Assembly (NCBI GenBank): GCA_011051475.1
Contig: DRLE01000116.1
Span: 1 to 7,032 of the forward strand
Direction of reading: 5' to 3'
DNA: 7,032 nt
Source of the DNA: Gammaproteobacteria bacterium
Lineage (GTDB): Bacteria > Pseudomonadota > Gammaproteobacteria > SZUA-229
This document shows, piece by piece, positions 1 through 4,966 of this stretch. Position 1 is the first letter of the stretch. Every line of letters begins with the position of its first letter. The translations under genes and the position numbers were made by a program. Under the pieces are notes generated by a model. It had not been told where the DNA came from. It did not search any database and worked only from the letters and a program-made list of their open reading frames with translations.

Positions 1-1129
1 ATATATTATGTTCGGCCAGCAATTCAGGCTCCTCCACCGTAGTCACATAATAAAAACCACGTTGTTGCCTGTCACCAGGCGCTGGCGGCTCATAGGCAGC
101 AAATGGAATCAGGCAGCGCAGAAAGTCCGGTGTCGGCAGCACTTTCAGCGACTGTTCCTGTGGCACGGTAACAATCCCTGACTTGAGCAACCAGTGATAG
201 GCGTCCTGCATTTTCTGGCGATAGCTATCGATAAGCTGCGCCGGTTCCGGCAGCCGGCCTTTTACCACCGCCAGGGCCTTGGCAATGTCCTCTTCACCGC
301 AGACTTCCCGGCTTTGCGCCAGTAGTGCCTTTTCAGTCTCTTCGACCAGCCGCTTTCCATAGCTCAGCACCTGCTGAGCGTCCAGCGGCAGGAAATGGCG
401 TTCACGCAGCAGGCGATTGAAACGGTAACTGCCGGATGCAAAGCGCCCCTGCGCCTGCGGATAGAGTTCTTCTTCAAGAAAATGCGCGAATTCAGCGAGT
501 GCGGCGGCAGCTTCATCAAGCGTACCACGAAGACTTTCCGGACGAGTAAAGATATTACCGATCAACGGGTGACGCGGCAGGTCGCGTATGAAAACAGTAC
601 CGCTGTGACATATCTGCGCAGCTGTCAGTGTCCATTCAGGCACCACGCGCTCGGGATACCTGGCCAGCATCTGCCGGGCGCCACGCAGATATGCCGGTAT
701 GCTTTCAAGACGCTGACGCAGTGCATCCTGCACCTTGCCACCGGGATGAACCAGGAGCTGGTGAATGGCATTGACCGGCACGTAGTTAACGGGATCACGG
801 TAGCGCCAGTCATTATCTTCCAGGTCGTGCAGTTCTATAGTGATCGCGCCTCTGAGAATACGGAAGTCGGTCTGGCGGGCAGGATCCAGATGCGAGGAAC
901 CCAGCTCCTCCAGCGCTGAAAGCATTTTCTGATTGAGAACGATAAGCGCGCCGATATCATCATGCTCGTAACTGGTGAGCAGACCGGCATATTCGTAGAT
1001 GCCTGCCTCTACAGCACGCTCGGGATGATAACGAAACCAGGCCTGATAATATTGCTGGCAGAGGCTGTCGAATGCCGTGTTCGCACTGTTATCGCCGGCA
1101 GCAGAAGAATTGACTGCGGTATCTGACAT
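1..1129 (-). CDS. DUF885 family protein, partial (N-terminal 376 codons)
   Basis: Reading the minus strand from the ATG at 1129 gives an open frame of 376 codons with no stop, running off the left edge. It begins MSDTAVNSSAAGDNS and has no signal peptide or membrane segment, so it looks cytoplasmic. Recognisable blocks are QQYYQAWFRYHPERAVEAG (about residues 25-43), YRDPVNYVPVNAIHQLL (110-126), LPTPDFLRCLIPFAAYEPP (331-349) and RGFYYVT (357-363), which I recall as the pattern of the DUF885 family. Full members are about 550-600 residues, and their metallopeptidase-like HE motif lies further C-terminal, so it would be outside this window. Function is unproven; a peptidase role is only a family-level guess. 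The ATG at 1129 has AGAAG nine bases upstream. An in-frame ATG at 1138 overlaps the previous gene's stop but has no spaced ribosome site. The gene starts one base after the OsmC-like gene ends, so the two are probably one operon. Confidence 0.82.
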   Translation of the reverse strand, partial: MSDTAVNSSAAGDNSANTAFDSLCQQYYQAWFRYHPERAVEAGIYEYAGLLTSYEHDDIGALIVLNQKMLSALEELGSSHLDPARQTDFRILRGAITIELHDLEDNDWRYRDPVNYVPVNAIHQLLVHPGGKVQDALRQRLESIPAYLRGARQMLARYPERVVPEWTLTAAQICHSGTVFIRDLPRHPLIGNIFTRPESLRGTLDEAAAALAEFAHFLEEELYPQAQGRFASGSYRFNRLLRERHFLPLDAQQVLSYGKRLVEETEKALLAQSREVCGEEDIAKALAVVKGRLPEPAQLIDSYRQKMQDAYHWLLKSGIVTVPQEQSLKVLPTPDFLRCLIPFAAYEPPAPGDRQQRGFYYVTTVEEPELLAEHNI

Positions 1130-1130
1130 A

Positions 1131-1550
1131 TTATTCATCTTCTATGATTTCGTAGTCATGGCTGATGTCCACACTGGCGGCCAGCATAATGGATACCGAG
1201 CAGTACTTATCTGCCGTCATGCTCACCGCACGCGCAACTTTCTTCTCATCCAGGTTGCTGCCCCTGACCACATAATGCACATGAATCTTTGTGAACACTT
1301 TGGGTACATTCTGCGCACGCTCGGCAGAGAGCTCCACATGGCAGTCGCTGATGGCCTGACGCTGGCGTTGCAGAATAAGCACCACATCAAAAGCCGTACA
1401 TCCGCCCATGCCAAGCAGCACCATTTCCATAGGCCTGACACCAAGGTTGCGCCCGCCACTTTCCGGCGGACCGTCCATCACCACGGAATGCCCGCTTTCC
1501 GATTCGCCAACAAAGGACATATTGTCCAGCCATTTCACTACCGCTTTCAT
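1131..1550 (-). CDS. OsmC/YhfA-like family protein
   Basis: A 139-residue protein of the OsmC/Ohr superfamily, closest by eye to E. coli YhfA. Shared blocks include the N-terminal KAVVKW strand, PMEMVLLGMGGCTAFDVV (about 40-57) and ARAVSMTADKYCSVSIML (106-123). The two cysteines at about 51 and 117 sit where OsmC/Ohr proteins carry their peroxidatic and resolving cysteines; a third is at 70. OsmC and Ohr reduce organic hydroperoxides, but the YhfA branch has no firmly established activity, so a thiol-peroxidase role is inference. The length is normal. The start is supported by AGGA six bases upstream (1557-1560). It is divergent from the crp/vfr-type gene, as in E. coli and Pseudomonas, and its stop lies one base before the DUF885 start. 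It could share promoter DNA with crp in the 82-bp gap. Confidence 0.9.
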   Translation of the reverse strand: MKAVVKWLDNMSFVGESESGHSVVMDGPPESGGRNLGVRPMEMVLLGMGGCTAFDVVLILQRQRQAISDCHVELSAERAQNVPKVFTKIHVHYVVRGSNLDEKKVARAVSMTADKYCSVSIMLAASVDISHDYEIIEDE

Positions 1551-1632
1551 GCCTGATCCTGTATAAAAAAATTGAATTGTTGTGTATTATCGCTGCAAGT
1601 ATTGCTGCAAATGATCTGAAAACACAAATGGA
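1551..1632. promoter_or_regulatory. Divergent promoter region between osmC-like gene and crp/vfr
   Basis: This 82-bp AT-rich gap must hold the promoters of both divergent genes. On the plus strand, TATTAT at 1585-1590 could be a -10 for crp, but no convincing -35 lies 16-18 bp upstream. Two copies of GCTGCAA (1592-1598 and 1604-1610) are spaced exactly 12 bp apart; the second lies in the near-palindrome TTGCTGCAA. I see no good TGTGA-N6-TCACA site, so CRP autoregulation is not supported here. Promoter positions are guesses; the regulatory role follows from the divergent layout. Confidence 0.45.
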
Positions 1633-2289
1633 ATGAGTATGAGCATAGTCAGAGAAATCCCGACCCTGAACCCGTCACTCGAACACCTGCTTAAATTCTC
1701 CCACCGCAAGACCTACAAAACCCGGCAGATCATTATTCGCGAAGGCGATGTTTCAGACAGCCTCTACTATATCATTGAGGGCTCGGTAAGCGTACTCACC
1801 GAAAGCGAAAATGGCGAAGAAATTATTCTCGCCCAGCTCAACCAGGGCGATTTTTTTGGCGAAGCCGGCCTCTTCGATCTCGACCTCAATGAGGAAGGCA
1901 AGCGCACCGCCAGGGTGATTGCCCGTACCGACTCGGTGATCGCCTCCATCAGTTACAGCCAGTTTCGCAGCATTGTCAATGAAGATCCGGCCGTCATGTT
2001 CCTGCTGACCGGCCAGATATTCAACCGCCTGAAAAAAACCAGCCAGAAAGTGCGTGACCTGATCTTTCTCGACGTCAAGGGCCGCATCGCCCACGCCCTG
2101 CTCGAACTCAGCCAGCAGCCCGACGCCCTCACCCACCCCGACGGCATGCAGATAAAAACCACCCGCCAGGACCTGGCCAAAATGGTGGGCTGCTCGCGGG
2201 AGATGGCCGGACGGGTATTAAAGGAACTGGAAGAAGACGGGCTGATTACCGCGCATGGCAAGACGGTTGTGGTGTTTGGGGCGCGTTAG
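1633..2289 (+). CDS. crp: CRP/Vfr-type cAMP-responsive transcription regulator
   Basis: A 218-residue CRP-family regulator, homologous end to end with E. coli CRP and P. aeruginosa Vfr. The N-terminal half is the cyclic-nucleotide-binding barrel: LYYIIEGSVSVL (44-55), LNQGDFFGEAGLF (69-81) with the ribose-binding G76-E77, and R91-T92 at the phosphate-binding Arg-Ser site, so Ser is replaced by Thr. The long dimer helix carries T136-S137, which contact adenine in CRP. The helix-turn-helix lies at about 177-199, with recognition helix CSREMAGRVLK keeping the CRP DNA-contact residues Arg189, Glu190 and Arg194. The loop after GLF is about four residues longer than in E. coli CRP, more like Vfr. 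The expected role is cAMP-dependent control of many promoters. An in-frame ATG at 1639 has GGA six bases upstream and may be the real start, as the first ATG has GGA directly against it. It converges on trpC. Confidence 0.95.
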   Translation: MSMSIVREIPTLNPSLEHLLKFSHRKTYKTRQIIIREGDVSDSLYYIIEGSVSVLTESENGEEIILAQLNQGDFFGEAGLFDLDLNEEGKRTARVIARTDSVIASISYSQFRSIVNEDPAVMFLLTGQIFNRLKKTSQKVRDLIFLDVKGRIAHALLELSQQPDALTHPDGMQIKTTRQDLAKMVGCSREMAGRVLKELEEDGLITAHGKTVVVFGAR

Positions 2290-2306
2290 CAATGCTGTTT
2301 TTTTAA

Positions 2307-2415
2307 TCCGCAAATGAACGCAAATAAACGCAAATTTTTTTTACCTGAAATCTGTAGGAGCAAATCGGAGCCGCTCCTAATAAAACATTTGCGTTTATTT
2401 GCGTTCATTTGCGGA
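2307..2415. repeat. Large palindromic repeat element between crp and trpC
   Basis: The arms at 2307-2335 and 2387-2415 are perfect 29-bp inverted complements separated by 51 bp. Each arm is itself a run of CGCAAAT-type units at a strict 10-bp period (CGCAAATGAA, CGCAAATAAA, CGCAAAT). Similarity continues weakly outward into T-rich (about 2294-2304) and A-rich (about 2419-2427) flanks. The right arm lies inside trpC and encodes its last six residues and stop. It fills the gap between convergent genes and could form a long stem in either transcript. However, neither strand has a U-tract directly after the full stem, so a standard intrinsic terminator is not evident. It is probably a dispersed non-coding repeat; copy number cannot be judged from one window. 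Confidence 0.85.
2355..2379. repeat. REP-like hairpin nested in the larger palindrome
   Basis: TAGGAGC (2355-2361) and GCTCCTA (2373-2379) are perfect inverted complements around an 11-base centre. The centre includes GGAG, which can alternatively pair with CTCC at 2374-2377. The GTAGGAGC edge resembles the GTAGGAGCG motif of REP sequences in Pseudomonas and relatives, from memory. It sits in the spacer of the 29-bp palindrome, so it may be a second element inserted into the first. No RAYT transposase gene is in the window. Confidence 0.5.
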
Positions 2416-3219
2416 CAAAGAAAAAAACAACTCCGCCAGTTTCTCGCCCGGATTATCGGCGCGCATAAAGGCCTCGCCTACCAGAAAAGCATTCACATTG
2501 TTGTCCAGCATCAGCTGCACGTCTTCTTTCGTATGAATCCCCGACTCGGTCACCAGGATATGCTCCTCACCGACCATATCGATCATATCCAGCGTGGTGT
2601 CCAGTGAGGTTTCGAAGGTACGCAGGTTGCGGTTATTGATGCCGATAAGGCGGGCGCCGGTTTTCAGGGCGCGCTGCATTTCATCCCTGTCATGCACTTC
2701 CATCAACACATCCATGCCGATACTTTTTGCCAGATCAAACAGGGACTGCAGGTTTTTATCATCCAGCGCGGAGACGATCAGCAGGATACAGTCGGCATCG
2801 ATGGCGCGGGCCTCATGGACCTGATAGGGATCGATAATAAAGTCCTTGCGGATCACCGGCAGTTCGCAGGCCGCCCTGGCCTGCTGCAGATAATCCTCGT
2901 GGCCCTGGAAAAAATCCCGGTCGGTGAGTATCGACAGACAGGCAGCGCCGTGTTTTGCGTAACTCGCGGCAATCTCTGCAGGAACGAAATGCTCGCGCAG
3001 CACGCCCTTGCTGGGTGAGGCCTTTTTTATTTCGGCAATCACCGCCGGCTGGCCGGCATTGATCTTGTTTTCGATGCTGCGGATAAACCCGCGCACGGGA
3101 TCGGCGTTTTTGCCTTGCGCTTTCAGATCGTCGATGGAGACCGATTGCGAGCGCTCGGCGATTTCCTCGCGTTTGCGCCTGAGAATTTTTAGCAGAATGT
3201 CGGGGGTATTGTTTGTCAT
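2395..3219 (-). CDS. trpC: Indole-3-glycerol phosphate synthase
   Basis: A 274-residue monofunctional TrpC that converts carboxyphenylaminodeoxyribulose phosphate to indole-3-glycerol phosphate in the cytoplasm, with loss of CO2 and water. The (beta/alpha)8 fold signature residues are present: AEIKKASPSKG (62-72) with Glu63 and catalytic Lys65, VIRKDFIIDPYQ (122-133) with Lys125, LMEVHD (172-177) with Glu174, IGINNRNL (192-199), VTESGI (223-228) and FLVGEAFMR (245-253). There is no fused TrpF domain, unlike E. coli TrpC-TrpF. The protein starts in the usual TPDILLKIL context, but there is no clear ribosome site before the ATG. The ordinary family C-terminus would end near LAELFF; the final SANERK and stop are encoded by the arm of the palindromic repeat. 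It lies 90 bp downstream of trpD across another repeat and converges on crp. Confidence 0.97.
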   Translation of the reverse strand: MTNNTPDILLKILRRKREEIAERSQSVSIDDLKAQGKNADPVRGFIRSIENKINAGQPAVIAEIKKASPSKGVLREHFVPAEIAASYAKHGAACLSILTDRDFFQGHEDYLQQARAACELPVIRKDFIIDPYQVHEARAIDADCILLIVSALDDKNLQSLFDLAKSIGMDVLMEVHDRDEMQRALKTGARLIGINNRNLRTFETSLDTTLDMIDMVGEEHILVTESGIHTKEDVQLMLDNNVNAFLVGEAFMRADNPGEKLAELFFSLSANERK

Positions 3220-3236
3220 TGGATTGTTGTTCTATT

Positions 3237-3305
3237 GCCGCGAAGGACGCAAAGGGCGCGAAAAAAGCAAAACATTGCGTGTTTATTCTTTGCGTCCTTT
3301 GCGGC
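3237..3305. repeat. Palindromic repeat filling the trpD-trpC gap
   Basis: The arms at 3237-3254 (GCCGCGAAGGACGCAAAG) and 3288-3305 are inverted complements with one mismatch in 18. The left arm and what follows show a 9-bp period (GCGAAGGAC, GCAAAGGGC, GCGAAAAAA). The single mismatch is a G-U pair in plus-strand RNA but A-C in the minus-strand trp mRNA. Inside, on the trp mRNA strand, a small GCAA/TTGC stem (3278-3267) is followed by six U (3266-3261), which is terminator-like but weak. The element occupies most of the 90-bp intercistronic gap and is likely a dispersed repeat; it may also affect mRNA stability or trpC expression. Confidence 0.8.
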
Positions 3306-3309
3306 TAAA

Positions 3310-4326
3310 TCAATATGAGTTCGTTTTATCAACCAACTGCTGCAGTTTTTCACCTGCCTTGCCCTCGGCAATCACCTGCTGCGCCTTTTCAATGCCCTCG
3401 GCCAGGGTATTGCTCAGCCCGGCGGCATAGATGGCGGCGCCGGCATTGAGGCAGACAATATCTTTAGCGGGGCCCTGTTCATTATTGAATACAGCCTTGA
3501 TTATACGCAGACTGTCTTCGGCATCCTTTGCCCGGATAGCTTCCAGGCTGGCGCGCTGCATGCCAAAGTCCTCGGGGCTGATGGTGGCGGTCATGATTTC
3601 ACCCTCATACAGCTCGGCGACAAAGGTATCCGAGGCAATGCTGATTTCATCCATGCCGTCCTCGGCATGAACCACCAGCACGTGCTCGCTGCCCAGCTGT
3701 TTCAGAACCTCGGCAAGCGGCTCGACCAGTTCCCGGCTGAACACGCCGAGCACCTGGTTGGGCGCGCCGGCCGGGTTGGTCAGCGGGCCGAGTACGTTGA
3801 AGATGGTACGCACGCCCATTTCCCGGCGCGGGCCGATGGCGTGCTTCATGGCGCTGTGGTGCAGCGGCGCGAACATAAAACCGACGCCGATCTCGTTGAC
3901 GCATTCGGCCACCTGCTCGGGTGACAGTTCAAGATTAACCCCGGCGGCCTCGAGCACGTCGGCGCTGCCGGACTTGCTGCTGATGGAACGGTTGCCATGC
4001 TTGGCCACCCGCCCGCCGGCGGCAGCCACAACAATGGCGCTGGCGGTGGAGACATTGAAACTGCCGGAGGCATCCCCGCCGGTGCCGCAGGTATCGACCA
4101 GGTGTTCGCTGTCGACATCGACATGACTGGCCAGACCGCGCATTACGCCGGCAGCAGCGGCTATCTCATCGATGGTTTCGCCTTTCATGCGCAGGCCGAT
4201 AAGAAAACCGCCCACCTGTGCCGGCGTGGCTTCGCCGGTCATAATCAGGCGCATGGTGTCGGTCATTTCATCGGCGCTGAGGTCGCGCCGCTCGGTAACA
4301 GCCTTGATGGCATCTTGCATATTCAT
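3310..4326 (-). CDS. trpD: Anthranilate phosphoribosyltransferase
   Basis: A 338-residue TrpD that transfers phosphoribose from PRPP to anthranilate, giving phosphoribosyl-anthranilate. The N-terminal helical domain includes GEATPAQVGGFLIGLRMKGE (31-50). The PRPP and metal-binding motifs are clear: DTCGTGGDASGSFNVST (78-94), KHGNRSISSKSG (109-120), the anthranilate-site region IGPRREMGVRTIFNVLGPL (164-182) and the metal-binding Asp226-Glu227 in DGMDEISI. The length is normal and there is no fusion to TrpG. The ATG at 4326 has GCGGA eight bases upstream; a second in-frame ATG lies two codons later. It starts 13 bases after trpG ends, so the two are tightly coupled in one transcript. Confidence 0.97.
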   Translation of the reverse strand: MNMQDAIKAVTERRDLSADEMTDTMRLIMTGEATPAQVGGFLIGLRMKGETIDEIAAAAGVMRGLASHVDVDSEHLVDTCGTGGDASGSFNVSTASAIVVAAAGGRVAKHGNRSISSKSGSADVLEAAGVNLELSPEQVAECVNEIGVGFMFAPLHHSAMKHAIGPRREMGVRTIFNVLGPLTNPAGAPNQVLGVFSRELVEPLAEVLKQLGSEHVLVVHAEDGMDEISIASDTFVAELYEGEIMTATISPEDFGMQRASLEAIRAKDAEDSLRIIKAVFNNEQGPAKDIVCLNAGAAIYAAGLSNTLAEGIEKAQQVIAEGKAGEKLQQLVDKTNSY

Positions 4327-4339
4327 GGTAATGGTCCGC

Positions 4340-4921
4340 TTACTTTGATTGCAAAAAGTTGTTCAATAAATCGTGGCCGTGCTCGGTAAGAATCGACTCG
4401 GGGTGAAACTGCACGCCCTCCACGTCCAGGGTCTTGTGGCGCACACCCATGATTTCGTCCATCTCACCGCTTTCGGTTTCGGTCCAGGCGGTGATTTCCA
4501 GGCAGTCGGGCAGGCTTTCCTTTTCGATCACCAGCGAGTGATAGCGCGTGGCGGTATAGGGATTGTTCAGACCCGAAAACACATGCGTGTTCCTGTGATA
4601 GATCTTCGAGGTCTTGCCGTGCATGATTTCCCTGGCATGCACGATCTTCCCGCCAAACACCTGACCGATGCTCTGATGACCGAGACAGACGCCAAGGATG
4701 GGGATCTTACCGGCAAAGGCTTCGATGGCCTGCATGGAAACCCCGGCTTCATCCGGAGTGCAGGGGCCGGGCGATATCATCAGTTTCTCCGGCGCCAGCG
4801 CCTCGATCTCCTGCACCGTGATTTCATCATTGCGCCGCACCTCCACATCCGCACCCAGCTCACCCAGGTATTGCACCAGGTTGTAGGTGAAGGAGTCGTA
4901 ATTGTCTATCATTAACAGCAT
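4340..4921 (-). CDS. trpG: Anthranilate synthase glutamine amidotransferase subunit
   Basis: A 193-residue class I glutamine amidotransferase that releases ammonia from glutamine for TrpE. The start MLLMIDNYDSFTYNLVQYLG is the typical TrpG/PabA N-terminus. SPGPCTP (50-56) forms the oxyanion region, Cys79 in GVCLGHQSIGQ is the nucleophile, and His173 and Glu175 in VQFHPESILTEHG complete the triad. The sequence could also serve as PabA in folate synthesis, as in bacteria with a shared subunit; placement next to trpD, trpC and trpE favours the tryptophan role. The ATG lies in the last unit of a 7-bp repeat array, and only a weak purine-rich stretch (AAAGACGA) precedes it, so translation strength may depend on the repeat or on coupling to the gene upstream. 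Confidence 0.96.
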   Translation of the reverse strand: MLLMIDNYDSFTYNLVQYLGELGADVEVRRNDEITVQEIEALAPEKLMISPGPCTPDEAGVSMQAIEAFAGKIPILGVCLGHQSIGQVFGGKIVHAREIMHGKTSKIYHRNTHVFSGLNNPYTATRYHSLVIEKESLPDCLEITAWTETESGEMDEIMGVRHKTLDVEGVQFHPESILTEHGHDLLNNFLQSK

Positions 4922-4966
4922 TCGTCTTTCGTCTTTCGTCTTTCGTTATTCACTTTTCATTTTTCA
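4918..4966. repeat. Seven-unit 7-bp tandem array across the TIGR03790 gene-trpG junction
   Basis: Read on the minus strand, 4966 down to 4918 divides exactly into heptamers: TGAAAAA, TGAAAAG, TGAATAA, CGAAAGA three times, then CGAATGC. The consensus is roughly YGAAADR. The first unit supplies the TGA stop of the TIGR03790 gene and the last contains the ATG of trpG. Because 7 is not a multiple of 3, the array is not coding repeats. Its purine richness places it where the trpG ribosome site should be, so copy-number change could alter spacing and translation. Confidence 0.85.

Noticed and set aside
395..919. 174-codon plus-strand open frame
   Set aside because: It lies antisense to the DUF885 frame, which shows recognisable family blocks and stays open for 1129 bases. 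The plus-strand protein resembles nothing known and has no ribosome site.
1136..1138. ATG at 1138 as start of the DUF885 gene
   Set aside because: It is in frame but overlaps the OsmC-like gene end and has AGAAG directly against it; the ATG at 1129 has better spacing from the same purine stretch.
1571..1632. CRP autoregulatory site upstream of crp
   Set aside because: A TTGTG-like half is present near 1578-1582, but no matching right half lies at the needed distance.
2290..2416. Bidirectional intrinsic terminator between crp and trpC
   Set aside because: The stem is long, but neither strand has a U-tract immediately after it; the T-runs lie before the stem or inside its spacer. A terminating effect is possible but not supported by the classic pattern.
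2314..2607. 97-codon plus-strand open frame after crp
   Set aside because: It starts inside the palindromic repeat and runs antisense into trpC; there is no ribosome site or family resemblance.
4918..4966. CRISPR-like array
   Set aside because: Units are contiguous 7-mers with no unique spacers; this is a short tandem repeat.
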